A DNA stretch of 64,000 nt from Kineosporiaceae bacterium (GCA_016713225.1 JADJPO010000004.1:124001-188000), one strand, 5' to 3'. Counted from the first letter of the stretch, positions 35,472 through 44,534 are shown. Program-made: numbers and translations. The notes: a model not told the origin generated them from the letters alone.

Positions 35472-37313
35472 GTGCCGGCCTACCGCTCCAAAACCTCCAC
35501 CGCCGGACGCAACATGGCCGGCGCCCGTTCGTTGTGGCGCGCCACCGGGATGAAGGACGGCGACTTCGACAAGCCGATCATCGCCGTCGCCAACTCCTTC
35601 ACCCAGTTCGTGCCGGGCCACGTGCACCTGAAGGACCTGGGCCAGCTCGTCGCGCGCGAGATCGAGGCCGCGGGCGGGGTCGCCAAGGAGTTCCACACCA
35701 TCGCCGTCGACGACGGCATCGCGATGGGCCACGACGGCATGCTCTACTCGCTGCCCAGCCGCGACATCATCGCCGACTCGGTCGAGTACATGGTCAACGC
35801 GCACTGCGCCGATGCGATCGTGGCCATCTCGAACTGCGACAAGATCACCCCCGGCATGCTGATGGCCGCCATGCGGCTCAACATCCCGGTGGTGTTCGTC
35901 TCCGGCGGCCCGATGGAGGCCGGCAAGACCACGCTGGCCGCAGGCGGCGTCCGCAAGCTCGACCTGATCGACGCCATGGTGATGGCGGCCGACCCGACGG
36001 TCTCGGACGACGACGTCGCCCGGATCGAGCGCTCGGCGTGCCCGACCTGCGGGTCGTGCTCGGGCATGTTCACCGCCAACTCGATGAACTGCCTGGTCGA
36101 GGCACTGGGCCTGGCGCTGCCGGGCAACGGCACCGTGGTGGCCACGCACGCCGACCGCGAGCAGCTGTTCCGCCGCGCCGGACGCCTCGCCGTCGAGTTG
36201 TGCCGGCGCTGGTACGAGCAGGACGACGCGTCCGTGCTGCCGCGCTCGGTGGGCATGGCCGCCTTCGAGAACGCCATGACGCTGGACATCGCGATGGGCG
36301 GCTCGACCAACACGATCCTCCACCTGCTGGCCATTGCCCAGGAGGCCGAGATCGACTTCACGATGACCGACATCGACCGGCTCTCGCGCTCGGTGCCGCA
36401 GCTGTGCAAGGTGGCGCCCAACACCACCAAATACCACCTCGAGGACGTGCACCGCGCCGGCGGCATCATGGCGATCCTGGGTGAGCTCGACCGGGCCGGC
36501 AAACTGCACACCGACGTGCCGACAGTGCACAGCATCAGCCTCAAGGCAGCGCTCGACGAGTGGGACATCGCCCGCCACCCCAGCGATGACGTGGCGACCT
36601 TCTACCTCGCCGGCCCCGGCGGCGTCCCCACGCAGCAGGCGTTCAGCCAGTCGACGCGCTGGCCCGACCTCGACCTCGACCGCGAGACCGGCTGCATCCG
36701 CTCGGCCGAGCACGCCTTCAGCCAGGACGGCGGCTTGGCGGTGCTGACCGGCAACATCGCCCCCGACGGCTGCGTGGTCAAGACCGCCGGCGTGGACGAC
36801 GAGCTGCTGGTCTTCGAGGGCACCGCCCACGTCACCGAGTCGCAGGACGAGGCAGTGGCGAACATCTTGTCCGACAAGGTCCGTGCCGGCGACGTCGTCA
36901 TCGTGCGCTACGAGGGGCCGAAGGGTGGCCCCGGCATGCAGGAGATGCTCTACCCGACGTCGTACATCAAGTCGAAGGGTCTGGGTAAGGCCTGTGCCCT
37001 GCTGACCGACGGCCGATTCTCCGGTGGCACCTCGGGCCTGTCGATCGGGCACGTCTCCCCCGAGGCCGCGGCCGGCGGCCCGATCGGCCTGGTGCGCAAC
37101 GGGGATCGGATCCGCATCGACATCCCGCAGCGCCGGATCGACGTCCTGGTCACCGACGACGAACTGGCCCGGCGCCGGGCCGAACAGGACGCGGCGGGAT
37201 GGCGACCGGCCAACCCCCGCCCCCGCAGGGTGTCCGCCGCGTTGCGCGCCTACGCCAAGCTGGCCACCTCGGCCGACAAGGGCGCCGTCCGCGACCTGTC
37301 GCAGCTGGACTGA
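35472..37313 (+). CDS. ilvD: Dihydroxy-acid dehydratase
   Basis: 613-aa Fe-S enzyme of branched-chain amino acid and pantothenate synthesis: dehydration of 2,3-dihydroxyisovalerate and 2,3-dihydroxy-3-methylvalerate. The cluster ligands lie in ISNCDKITPGM and ACPTCGSCSGMFTANSMNC; other motifs are ANSFTQFVPGHVHLKD, GPKGGPGMQEML and TDGRFSGGTSGLSIGH. The length matches the E. coli-type enzyme. GTG 35472 (MPAYRSKTSTAGRNMAG) is preferred because it reproduces the family N-terminus; the ATG at 35418 is an upstream in-frame codon. No other ilv gene is adjacent. Confidence 0.96.
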   Translation: MPAYRSKTSTAGRNMAGARSLWRATGMKDGDFDKPIIAVANSFTQFVPGHVHLKDLGQLVAREIEAAGGVAKEFHTIAVDDGIAMGHDGMLYSLPSRDIIADSVEYMVNAHCADAIVAISNCDKITPGMLMAAMRLNIPVVFVSGGPMEAGKTTLAAGGVRKLDLIDAMVMAADPTVSDDDVARIERSACPTCGSCSGMFTANSMNCLVEALGLALPGNGTVVATHADREQLFRRAGRLAVELCRRWYEQDDASVLPRSVGMAAFENAMTLDIAMGGSTNTILHLLAIAQEAEIDFTMTDIDRLSRSVPQLCKVAPNTTKYHLEDVHRAGGIMAILGELDRAGKLHTDVPTVHSISLKAALDEWDIARHPSDDVATFYLAGPGGVPTQQAFSQSTRWPDLDLDRETGCIRSAEHAFSQDGGLAVLTGNIAPDGCVVKTAGVDDELLVFEGTAHVTESQDEAVANILSDKVRAGDVVIVRYEGPKGGPGMQEMLYPTSYIKSKGLGKACALLTDGRFSGGTSGLSIGHVSPEAAAGGPIGLVRNGDRIRIDIPQRRIDVLVTDDELARRRAEQDAAGWRPANPRPRRVSAALRAYAKLATSADKGAVRDLSQLD

Positions 37314-37316
37314 GCC

Positions 37317-37973
37317 GTGACCCACGCTCACGGTTCCGAGTTCCCCACCACGCAGTCGCCCAGCGAGTTCTGGGAGCAGCGCTACGCCGGGGACACGTCG
37401 GTGTGGTCGGGCCGGGTGAACGCCACCCTGGCCGACGTGCTGACCCCCCGGGCGATCACCCCCGGCCGCGCACTCGACCTCGGCTGCGGCGAGGGGGGCG
37501 ACGCGATCTGGTTGGCCCGACAGGGCTGGCAGGTCACCGCGGTCGACATCTCGCCGACGGCAGTGGCCCGCGGTGCCGCGATGGCCGCCGAGACCGGGCT
37601 GGACGGCGCGATCACCTGGATCGCCCACGACCTGACCACCTGGACCAGCGAGGCGACGTTCGACCTGGTCACGGCGTCCTTCTTCCAGGCCCCGGTCGAG
37701 CTGGCCCGGATCGAGATCCTGCGCCGGACGGCCGGCCGGATCGCTGCGGGGGGCCACCTGGTCGTCATCTCGCACGCGGCCGCGCCGCCGTGGGCGTCAC
37801 CGGAGCACATCGGCAACCACCGGTTCCTGACCCCGGCCGAGGAACTCGCCGAGCTGGCCCTGGCCGACGGCTGGGAGGTCGTCCTGGCCGAGGTGCGCCG
37901 GCGAGAGGCAACCGGCCCGGACGGCGGACCGGCCCAGCTGGACGACGGGGTACTGTTGCTGCGGCGCCGCTGA
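37317..37973 (+). CDS. Class I SAM-dependent methyltransferase
   Basis: 218 aa with SAM motif I ALDLGCGEGGDAIWLARQGW, followed by VTAVDISPTAVARG (acidic ribose-binding residue) and DLVTASFFQAPVEL. It resembles the thiopurine/TehB-like group. The GTG at 37317 is 3 nt after ilvD, and the two may be cotranscribed. The acceptor substrate is unknown. Confidence 0.85.
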   Translation: MTHAHGSEFPTTQSPSEFWEQRYAGDTSVWSGRVNATLADVLTPRAITPGRALDLGCGEGGDAIWLARQGWQVTAVDISPTAVARGAAMAAETGLDGAITWIAHDLTTWTSEATFDLVTASFFQAPVELARIEILRRTAGRIAAGGHLVVISHAAAPPWASPEHIGNHRFLTPAEELAELALADGWEVVLAEVRRREATGPDGGPAQLDDGVLLLRRR

Positions 37974-37979
37974 GCCTCG

Positions 37980-38615
37980 ATGACCCGCACCTGGCTGAAG
38001 CTGTTGCTCTTCGTCGCCGTGGTGCTGTCCGGCGTGGCGGTGCTGATCCTCGCGCCACGGCCGGACGTCGAGCAGCTCCGGGAGTGGGTGGCTGGCGGTG
38101 GCCCGTGGGTCCCGGTGTGGTTCGTGCTCGGCTATGCCGCCGCGACGCTGTTGCTGGTGCCGCGAACCGTGCTCTCGGCCGCCGCCGGCCTGGCCTTCGG
38201 CGCGGTGGCAGGGGTGGCGATCGTGTGGACCGGGTCGATGCTGGCGGCCCTCGCGGCCTTCTGGCTGGGCCGGGCGCTGGGGCGGGACGGCGTGGCCCGA
38301 CTGGCTGGGCACCACCTCGATCGCCTGGACGCGCTCGTGCTGCGCCACGGAGTGCTCGCCGTCCTCCTGGCCCGGTTGGCGCCGATGATGCCGTTCTCGG
38401 TGGTGAATTACGGTAGCGGGCTGAGCGCCGTCCGGTTCTGGCCGTACACCGTGGCCACCGCGGTCGGCATCGTGCCGGGCACGGTGGCCTATGTGACGGT
38501 CGGCGCCGCCGGCGCGCAGCCCGACCGGCTGCTGCTGGCCGTCACGGGTGCGCTGTTCGCCCTGACCGGGATCGTCGGCTGGATCGCTCGCCGGCGCGCC
38601 CGAACCTCCGGCTGA
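37980..38615 (+). CDS. VTT-domain membrane protein (TVP38/TMEM64 type), copy 1
   Basis: 211 aa with six predicted hydrophobic segments. The VTT motif region LLLVPRTVLSAAAGLAFG and the conserved FWLGRALGRDGVARL and NYGSGLSAVRFWPYTVATAV are present. Starts 6 nt after the methyltransferase stop. Members of this family take part in lipid scrambling or transport; here the function is undefined. It is a tandem paralogue of the next gene. Confidence 0.87.
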   Translation: MTRTWLKLLLFVAVVLSGVAVLILAPRPDVEQLREWVAGGGPWVPVWFVLGYAAATLLLVPRTVLSAAAGLAFGAVAGVAIVWTGSMLAALAAFWLGRALGRDGVARLAGHHLDRLDALVLRHGVLAVLLARLAPMMPFSVVNYGSGLSAVRFWPYTVATAVGIVPGTVAYVTVGAAGAQPDRLLLAVTGALFALTGIVGWIARRRARTSG

Positions 38616-38680
38616 CCTGGCGGGAAGTGGGCCGCAGGCCCCGCGCGCTGTGCTGCCATCCGTGTGAGCATGGGTGGACG

Positions 38681-39334
38681 ATGAGCGAGATCAGAACCTG
38701 GTGGCGGCTGAGCGCGTTCGGCGCTCTGCTGCTGACCGGTGTGCTGGTCGTGATCTTCGTCCCGATGCCGGACGTCGCACAGGTGCGCTCGTGGGCCGGC
38801 GACAGCGGCATGTGGTTCCCGCTGCTGTTCGGCCTCGGCTATGTCGTGGCGACACTGCTGCTGGTGCCCCGCACCCTGCTGTCGGCCATGGCCGGGTTGG
38901 TCTTCAGCCTGACCAGCGGCCTGGTGCTGGTCTGGGTCAGCGCCCTGGTCGGCGCCATCGCCGGGTTCTGGATCGGCCGCTGGCTGGGCCGAGACGGGGT
39001 GGCCCGGCTGGCGGGCCGGCATCTGGATCGCCTGGACGACCTGGTGGTGCGGCACGGGGTGTTCGCCGTGCTGACCGCCCGGCTCGCGCCGATGGTGCCG
39101 TGTGCCGCGGTGAACTACGGCAGCGGGCTGACCGCCGTCCGGTTCTGGCCCTACACGCTGGCCACGGCGATCGGCATCGTGCCGGGAACCGTGGTGTACG
39201 TCGGGCTCGGCTCCTACGCGGCCCACCTCGACAACTGGTGGTTGGTGCTCTTCGCCGGTGCGCTACTGGGGCTGACCGCGGCCGGTGGGGTCTACGCCAA
39301 GCGCCGAGAGAGTCCCACCAGCCGCACCACCTGA
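38681..39334 (+). CDS. VTT-domain membrane protein (TVP38/TMEM64 type), copy 2
   Basis: 217 aa. It matches copy 1 along its whole length, with the same LLLVPRTLLSAMAGLVF and NYGSGLTAVRFWPYTLATAIGIVPGT segments, so it is a recent tandem duplication. ATG 38681 (MSEIRTWWRLSAFGA) is chosen over the earlier ATG at 38627, which would add a Cys-rich stretch unlike copy 1. The copies are 65 nt apart, likely one transcript. Confidence 0.87.
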   Translation: MSEIRTWWRLSAFGALLLTGVLVVIFVPMPDVAQVRSWAGDSGMWFPLLFGLGYVVATLLLVPRTLLSAMAGLVFSLTSGLVLVWVSALVGAIAGFWIGRWLGRDGVARLAGRHLDRLDDLVVRHGVFAVLTARLAPMVPCAAVNYGSGLTAVRFWPYTLATAIGIVPGTVVYVGLGSYAAHLDNWWLVLFAGALLGLTAAGGVYAKRRESPTSRTT

Positions 39335-39338
39335 GTGA

Positions 39339-39545
39339 CTACTTGCGCACGCCGCAGGTGTTGATGCCGAAGATCCGGTACAGCGGGCAGAAGCCCACGA
39401 CGCCGGTCAGGAACATGATCGCCGCGACGACCAGGAGCACCGTGCTCACCACGGAGCCGAGACCCGACGCCAGGCCGGCCACCAGGGCCACCAGCCCGAT
39501 CGTGATCCGCAGACCCCGGTCCACCACGCCCTCGTTGGTACCCAT
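39339..39545 (-). CDS. Small DUF2892 membrane protein
   Basis: 68 aa with two hydrophobic helices and the C-terminal motif CPLYRIFGINTCGVRK, characteristic of DUF2892 (YgaP-like transmembrane domain without the rhodanese part). ATG 39545 (MGTNEGVVDRGLRIT) follows GGGAG some 12 nt upstream. It converges with the VTT gene, whose stop is 4 nt away. Role unknown. Confidence 0.82.
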   Translation of the reverse strand: MGTNEGVVDRGLRITIGLVALVAGLASGLGSVVSTVLLVVAAIMFLTGVVGFCPLYRIFGINTCGVRK

Positions 39546-39784
39546 CTCGTGCTCGTCTCCCTCATGTCGCGGCCCGGCAGCTGTGGCGCGGGTCCGTGGT
39601 TGTTCTCTGACACGCCATGGACGGGCACGGGGCAGGAATCGATACCGGCAACGTCCACGCGACAGATGTGAGGTAGGCCACTGGTCCGACATCGACGATC
39701 GCCACCCCCGACCGCCTGCAACCCTCCGAGCACCGCACTAGGGTGCCGATGTCCGGCCACGGGGACCGGGCCGAGGGGAGAGAC
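39546..39784. promoter_or_regulatory. Intergenic region between the DUF2892 gene and the NMT1-type importer
   Basis: 239 nt carrying both divergent upstream regions. A TAGGGT element (about 39739-39744) lies near the importer gene. I looked for a TPP riboswitch consensus and did not find it. No other structure is clear. Confidence 0.4.
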
Positions 39785-40768
39785 ATGGTCGAGCGAGTGT
39801 CACGTCGAACGGCGATCGCGCTGGGTGCGGCGCTGAGTGTGACGATGGCCCTGACGGCCTGCGGCGGAAGCGACTCCGGTGGCAGCAGCGCCTCGTCCGG
39901 CGGGGTCACCAAGGTCTCGGTCGGCGTGATCCCGATCGTCGATGTCGCCCCGCTCTACCTGGGCATCCAGAAGGGCTTCTTCGCCAAGGCCGGGCTCGAG
40001 GTCAGCGCCAAACCCGCACAGGGTGGCGCGGCGATCGTGCCGGCGGTCATCTCGGGTGAGAACCAGTTCGGCTTCAGCAATGTGGTGTCCCTGCTCACGG
40101 CCCGCGACAAGGGTCTACCGCTGGTGTCGATCGCCGCCGGGGTCAGCTCGACCGGCGACCCGGCCGACGACGTCAACGCCGTGCTCGTGGGCAAGGGCTC
40201 GACGCTGAAGACCGCCAAGGACCTCGAGGGCCGCAAGATCGCGGTCAACTCGCTGAACAACATCGGCGACACCACGGTCAAGACGGCGGTGACGAAGGCC
40301 GGCGGTGATCCGGCGAAGGTGACGTTCGTCGAGATGCCCTTCCCGGACATGCCGGCCCAGCTCGCCGCGGGCACCATCGACGCCGCATGGGAGGCCGAGC
40401 CGTTCCGCACCCAGATCGTCGCCGCCGGCGGGCGCATCCTGTTCGACAATCTCACCGAGACCTACCCGACGCTGCAGATCTCGCACTACTTCACGAGCGC
40501 GCAGACCAAGCAGAAGAACCCGGCGATGGTCACCGCGTTCGTCACCGCGATCAACGAGTCCATGACCTACGCGGCCGCCCACCCGGACGAGGTGCGCGCC
40601 GTCCTGGCGACCTACACCAAGATCAGCCCGGACGTCGCGGCGAAGATGTCGTTGCCGGACTGGCCCACGGCGATCGACCGCGACTCGCTCACCGCGGTCG
40701 GCACGGCCGCTCGCACTTACGGCACGTTGACCAAGGACCCGGACGTCGCAGGGCTGCTCGGTGGCTGA
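39785..40768 (+). CDS. NMT1/SsuA-type ABC substrate-binding lipoprotein
   Basis: 327 aa. Signal peptide with lipobox LTACGG (Cys about residue 28), then a Ser/Gly-rich tether and a type-2 periplasmic binding domain of the NMT1/TauA/SsuA class (VGVIPIVDVAPLYLGIQKGFFAKAGLEV; GGAAIVPAVISGENQFGFSN). Possible ligands include sulfonates, nitrate, riboflavin or pyrimidine precursors; they cannot be separated. ATG 39785 follows GAGGGGAGAGAC; the ATG at 39743 would add 14 residues before the signal peptide. Its stop overlaps the next start by 8 nt. Confidence 0.88.
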   Translation: MVERVSRRTAIALGAALSVTMALTACGGSDSGGSSASSGGVTKVSVGVIPIVDVAPLYLGIQKGFFAKAGLEVSAKPAQGGAAIVPAVISGENQFGFSNVVSLLTARDKGLPLVSIAAGVSSTGDPADDVNAVLVGKGSTLKTAKDLEGRKIAVNSLNNIGDTTVKTAVTKAGGDPAKVTFVEMPFPDMPAQLAAGTIDAAWEAEPFRTQIVAAGGRILFDNLTETYPTLQISHYFTSAQTKQKNPAMVTAFVTAINESMTYAAAHPDEVRAVLATYTKISPDVAAKMSLPDWPTAIDRDSLTAVGTAARTYGTLTKDPDVAGLLGG

Positions 40769-41582
40769 CGCGACGATGCTCGAGGCGCGCGGCGTCCGGC
40801 ATGTCTATGCCGACCACGCCCGCACCGTCGAGGCATTGCGCGACGTCACCTTCTCGGTGGCCGCAGGTGAACTGGTGTGCGTGGTCGGTCCGTCGGGGTG
40901 CGGCAAGACCACCCTGCTGAAGTGCCTGGCCGGCCTGCTCTCGCCGACCGCCGGCGAGGTGATGGTCGAGGGCACCCCGGTCACGGGCCCCGCGCCGGGC
41001 ATGGCGGTGGTGTTCCAGGAGTACGGCCGTTCGCTGTTCCCCTGGATGCACGTGGCCGACAACGTCGAACTCCCGTTACGGCTCAAGGGGTTACCCAAGG
41101 TCCGGCGCGTCGAACTGGTCGAGCGGTCACTGGAGGCCGTCGGCCTGACCGACGTCCACCGGGCCTACCCGTGGCAGCTGTCCGGCGGCATGCAGCAGCG
41201 GGTGGCGATCGCCCGCGCCCTGGCCTACGAACCGCACGTGATGCTGCTCGACGAGCCCTTCGCGGCGGTCGATGCCCAGACCCGGGCCGACCTCGAGGAC
41301 CTGATCCGCGAGATCTGGGCAAGCACCCAGGTGACCACGCTGTTCATCACCCACGACATCGACGAGGCGGTCTACCTCGGCCAGCGGGTGATCGTGCTGT
41401 CGGGCTCACCCACCGTGGTGCAGGACGACGTACACATCGACCTGCCCGACCAGCGCGACCAGTTGGAGACCCGTGCGCTGCGGCGGTTCGCCGAGTTGCG
41501 CCGCCATGTGTATGCGGAGATTCGTTCCGCGGCAAGGGGTTCGGCGACCTCTACCTCCCTGCCGCGCCTCGCGTCGTCCTGA
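40761..41582 (+). CDS. ABC importer ATPase (SsuB/TauB type)
   Basis: 273 aa. Walker A GPSGCGKTTLLK, Q-loop VVFQEYGRSLFPWM, signature LSGGMQQRVAIARAL, Walker B VMLLDEPFAAVDAQTR, switch His in FITHDIDEAVYL. GTG 40761 (MADATMLEARGVRHV) overlaps the end of the binding-protein gene by 8 nt. The C-terminus is a short extra ~30-residue tail. It ends 9 nt from the convergent stop of the permease gene. Confidence 0.92.
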   Translation: MADATMLEARGVRHVYADHARTVEALRDVTFSVAAGELVCVVGPSGCGKTTLLKCLAGLLSPTAGEVMVEGTPVTGPAPGMAVVFQEYGRSLFPWMHVADNVELPLRLKGLPKVRRVELVERSLEAVGLTDVHRAYPWQLSGGMQQRVAIARALAYEPHVMLLDEPFAAVDAQTRADLEDLIREIWASTQVTTLFITHDIDEAVYLGQRVIVLSGSPTVVQDDVHIDLPDQRDQLETRALRRFAELRRHVYAEIRSAARGSATSTSLPRLASS

Positions 41583-41591
41583 TCACACGCC

Positions 41592-42401
41592 TCAGCCGGA
41601 ACGCTGCGATCGACGCTGGCCGTGGTACCAGTGCAAGACCCGATTCTCGCCCAGGCGAAAGAGCATCGACAGGACGACGCCCAGCAGGCCGAGCACGATG
41701 ATGCCGGTCCACATCTGCGGCAGCGCGAAGGTGCGCTGGAACTGCACCACGGTGAAGCCGAGACCGTTACTGGCCGCGAACATCTCGCTGATCACCATCA
41801 GGATGATCCCGATCGACAGCGCCTGTCGCATGCCGGTCAGGATCTGCGGACCCGCCGCCGGCAGCACCACCGCGCGGATCCTCGCCGGGCCGCGAATCCC
41901 ATAGGCCCGGCAGGCCTCCAGCATCACCGGGTCGATCGCCCGCACCCCCGCGACCGTGTTGAGCAGGATCGGCCACACGCAGCCGAACACGATCACCAGC
42001 ACCTTCATGGTGTCGTCGATCCCGGCCAGGGCCACGAACAACGGCACCATGACCGGCGGCGGGATGGCGCGGAAGATCTCGAGCACCGGCTCGGTCACCG
42101 CGCGCACGGTGCGGAACCGGCCGATGACCAATCCCGTCCCCACGCCGAGCACGACCGCGCCGACGTACCCGGCAGCGAGCCGGGCCAGACTGGGCAGGAC
42201 GTCGCGGACGAGGCGCGACTGCGTGCCGCCGGCCAGCCAGGTGTCGGGGAACGCCGCCACGATGGTGCGCAGCGGCGGGAAGTAGAGGCTCTGACTGCGC
42301 TCGCTGACCAACCACCAGATGAGGATCAGCAGCACCGGCAGCCCGAGGGCGACCACGGCACGGCGCAACGGGGCCGGAACCCGCTGGATTGCCCCGGTCA
42401 T
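41592..42401 (-). CDS. ABC importer permease (SsuC type), subunit 1
   Basis: 269 aa with six membrane helices and the BPD transporter loop EACRAYGIRGPARIRAVVLPAAGPQI (the EAA-like motif). Probably paired with the next permease, which is similar but distinct. ATG 42401 forms an ATGA overlap with its upstream neighbour, so the frame that continues to 42434 is discarded. The two permeases run against the binding protein and ATPase, an unusual arrangement for a single importer. Confidence 0.88.
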   Translation of the reverse strand: MTGAIQRVPAPLRRAVVALGLPVLLILIWWLVSERSQSLYFPPLRTIVAAFPDTWLAGGTQSRLVRDVLPSLARLAAGYVGAVVLGVGTGLVIGRFRTVRAVTEPVLEIFRAIPPPVMVPLFVALAGIDDTMKVLVIVFGCVWPILLNTVAGVRAIDPVMLEACRAYGIRGPARIRAVVLPAAGPQILTGMRQALSIGIILMVISEMFAASNGLGFTVVQFQRTFALPQMWTGIIVLGLLGVVLSMLFRLGENRVLHWYHGQRRSQRSG

Positions 42402-43192
42402 GAAGCCACCTCGGAACGCACCGACACATGCCACGCGAGCAGTCGCCGTTCCAGCGCGCGCATACCGACGTTGACGCCGAGCCCGATCAGGCCGGTCAGC
42501 AGGATGAGCCCGTAGACCAACGCCGTGGCGCCGCCGCTCTGCGCCGCAGTGATCTCACGCCCCAGGCCGGGTGAGCCGATCACCAGCTCGGCGGTGACCG
42601 CCAGGATCAGGGCCACGCTGGCAGCCAACCGCACCCCGGTCACGACATACGGCTGCGCCGTCGGCCAGAGCACGTGACGGATCCGCGCCAGCCGCCCGAA
42701 GCCGTAGCAGCGCGCCGTCTGCTCGGCCACCGGGTCGACGTCCTGGACGCCGTGCAGGGTCTGCACCAGCACCTGCCAGAACGAGGCGTAGACCACCAGG
42801 AGCAGGGCCGACCGCAGCTGAGTCCCGAGTACCAGCACCGCCAACGGCACCAGCGCGACCGACGGGATGGGCCGCAGGAACTCGATGGTCGTGGCCGTGG
42901 CGGCCCGCACCGCCGGCACCGCGCCGATACCGATGCCCAGGACGACGCCGGCCACCACCGCGATCGCCAGGCCGAGCCCCCACTGCACCAGGGTGTCGAG
43001 CACCGCTCGCCACAGCGCCGGCTCTCCGGCCTCGGCGGCCAGTGCCGCCAGGATCGCGGACAACGGGGGCAGGACGCCGGGCGAGAGGTTCAGCACCCTC
43101 GGCACGACCTCGAGGGCCGCAGCGAAGGCCGCGACCCCGACCGAGCCCCACAGGAGCGGCCCGAATCGACGCTCGACGAGGGCTTCGGCCAC
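42398..43192 (-). CDS. ABC importer permease (SsuC type), subunit 2
   Basis: 264 aa from GTG 43192 (VAEALVERRFGPLLWGSV). It has the same plan as subunit 1, with EQTARCYGFGRLARIRHVLWPTAQPY as the EAA-like loop. The open frame extends to 43336, but that N-terminal stretch is not hydrophobic and looks unlike the family. The promoter must lie in 43193-43367, shared with the divergent LacI-type gene. Confidence 0.83.
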   Translation of the reverse strand: MAEALVERRFGPLLWGSVGVAAFAAALEVVPRVLNLSPGVLPPLSAILAALAAEAGEPALWRAVLDTLVQWGLGLAIAVVAGVVLGIGIGAVPAVRAATATTIEFLRPIPSVALVPLAVLVLGTQLRSALLLVVYASFWQVLVQTLHGVQDVDPVAEQTARCYGFGRLARIRHVLWPTAQPYVVTGVRLAASVALILAVTAELVIGSPGLGREITAAQSGGATALVYGLILLTGLIGLGVNVGMRALERRLLAWHVSVRSEVAS

Positions 43193-43312
43193 GCCCCGGA
43201 CGATACCCGCTGACCGTGGATCGATCGGCCGATCCGACGAGCCCCACAAGGTCCGAGGACACCCCACCCTCGCCCAGCGCGAACCGGCATGAGAAAGTGA
43301 CGTCGATCCGAC

Positions 43313-43328
43313 GTCGACGCGAGTCGAT
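43313..43328. promoter_or_regulatory. LacI-type operator upstream of the lacI-like gene
   Basis: GTCGACGCGAGTCGAT: GTCGA half-sites around an NCGN centre, 15/16 identical to 13660-13675. It is 39 nt before the lacI-like GTG and 120 nt before the divergent permease start, so it could give autoregulation and may affect the permeases. A GTCGATCCGACGTCGAC sequence just upstream holds extra half-sites. Confidence 0.75.
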
Positions 43329-43367
43329 CTCTTCACCCGAGTTCACCCGAGATGTCCGGGAGGTCAC

Positions 43368-44408
43368 GTGGCAGCCAGGCCTTCTGCGCGCGGCGCGGCG
43401 ACCCGGGCCGACGTGGCGCGACGTGCCGGCGTCTCGGCCAGCACCGTCACCTACGTCCTGACCGGCGAGCGCCCGATCAGCGCCGAGACCCGCGAACGCG
43501 TGCAGGCCGCCATGGCCGAGCTGGGCTACCAACCCAACGCCCTGGCCAGCGGCCTGGCCGGACGACGCAGCCGCATCCTCGCGCTGTTGCTGCCCTCGGG
43601 CGGCCGTGAGGTCGACAACGCCGACCTCGAGTACGTCGTCGCCGCGGCGGACGAGGCACGCGGCCTGGGCTATCACCTGATGCTCTGGACGACGGACGGT
43701 GACGACATCCAGGAGGCCGTCCGGCTGGCTCGCACCGGCTTGGTGGACGGTCTGCTGTTGATGGAGGTCACGCTGCACGACGAACGCGTGAAACTCTTGA
43801 GCGACACCGGTGTTCCGGTGGCCCTGATCGGACGCACCGCCGATCCGGATGCCGTCCCCTACGCCGACGCCGATGCCGAACAGATGGGCGCCATGGCGGT
43901 CGACCACCTGGCCGACCTGGGCCACCGACGGCTGGCCTACCTCGACGAACCGGAGGCAGCGGGCCGCCGGGGCCTGGGCTACAGCAGCCGCCTCACGGAC
44001 GCCGTCCGAAAGCGTTGTGCCGAGCGGGGACTGAGCCTGACCGTGGCCGCGACCGAGCATTCCCAGGCCGCCGGCCGCGAGGCCTTCACCCGCGTCTACC
44101 GCGGACGCCACAAGATCACCGGGGTCATCTCGGCCAACTGGCGTGCCGTGCTGGGCCTGGTGCACGAGGTGACCGACCACGGACTGACGATCCCCGGCGA
44201 TCTGTCGGTGGTGTCCATCACCAGCTGGGATCAGCATGCCCAGCTCACCACCCCCGAACTGACCACGATCAGCCAGCCGGCCCGGGACATCGGCCGGGCG
44301 GCCGCCCTCGGGCTGATCCGGCGCCTGGAGGGTGACGGCGCACCCGAGCACCATCTCTTCCCCGGGCGCATCGACCTCCGGGGCAGCACCGCACCCCCAC
44401 CGAGCTGA
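43368..44408 (+). CDS. LacI-family regulator of the sugar importer
   Basis: 346 aa. N-terminal HTH with hinge helix: TRADVARRAGVSASTVTYVL, then TGERPISAETRERVQAAMAE and LGYQPNALASGL (residues 11-65). C-terminal periplasmic-binding-like ligand domain with LVDGLLLMEVTLHDERVKLL and GVPVALIGRT. It lies upstream of the malE-like operon and shares an operator sequence with that promoter, its own region and the GH13 gene at 13.7 kb. It is therefore the best candidate to repress these genes; the inducer would be an alpha-glucoside. GTG 43368 follows GGGAGGTCAC. Confidence 0.93.
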   Translation: MAARPSARGAATRADVARRAGVSASTVTYVLTGERPISAETRERVQAAMAELGYQPNALASGLAGRRSRILALLLPSGGREVDNADLEYVVAAADEARGLGYHLMLWTTDGDDIQEAVRLARTGLVDGLLLMEVTLHDERVKLLSDTGVPVALIGRTADPDAVPYADADAEQMGAMAVDHLADLGHRRLAYLDEPEAAGRRGLGYSSRLTDAVRKRCAERGLSLTVAATEHSQAAGREAFTRVYRGRHKITGVISANWRAVLGLVHEVTDHGLTIPGDLSVVSITSWDQHAQLTTPELTTISQPARDIGRAAALGLIRRLEGDGAPEHHLFPGRIDLRGSTAPPPS

Positions 44409-44474
44409 TCCAGCCTCGGCCGCGAGCGGCGGCCATCGGCGAGGCGCGTTACCAACACGTTACGGAGTGACGGG

Positions 44475-44504
44475 TTGACCACTGTCGACGCGCGTCGCTA
44501 ACGT
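44475..44504 (+). promoter_or_regulatory. Promoter and operator O1 of the sugar importer operon
   Basis: -35 TTGACC (44475-44480) and -10 TAACGT (44499-44504), spacer 18. Between them is the operator GTCGACGCGCGTCGCT (44484-44499), so repressor binding and RNA polymerase binding would compete. Expected start site is about 44511. Confidence 0.82.
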
Positions 44505-44518
44505 CACCACTACGCGTC

Positions 44519-44534
44519 GTCGACGCGTGTCGAT
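44519..44534. promoter_or_regulatory. Operator O2 of the sugar importer operon
   Basis: GTCGACGCGTGTCGAT, the second copy of the LacI-type operator, 35 bp (between start positions) downstream of O1 and just after the predicted transcription start. Tandem operators would strengthen repression. Confidence 0.78.

Noticed and set aside
34821..37775. 984-codon open frame on the minus strand
   Set aside because: It is the antisense shadow of ilvD and DUF402; the protein is Arg/Gly/His-rich, and both sense genes are certain.
39546..39784. Possible TPP riboswitch ahead of the NMT1-type binding protein
   Set aside because: The conserved CTGAGA and ACCTGATCTGG elements are absent.
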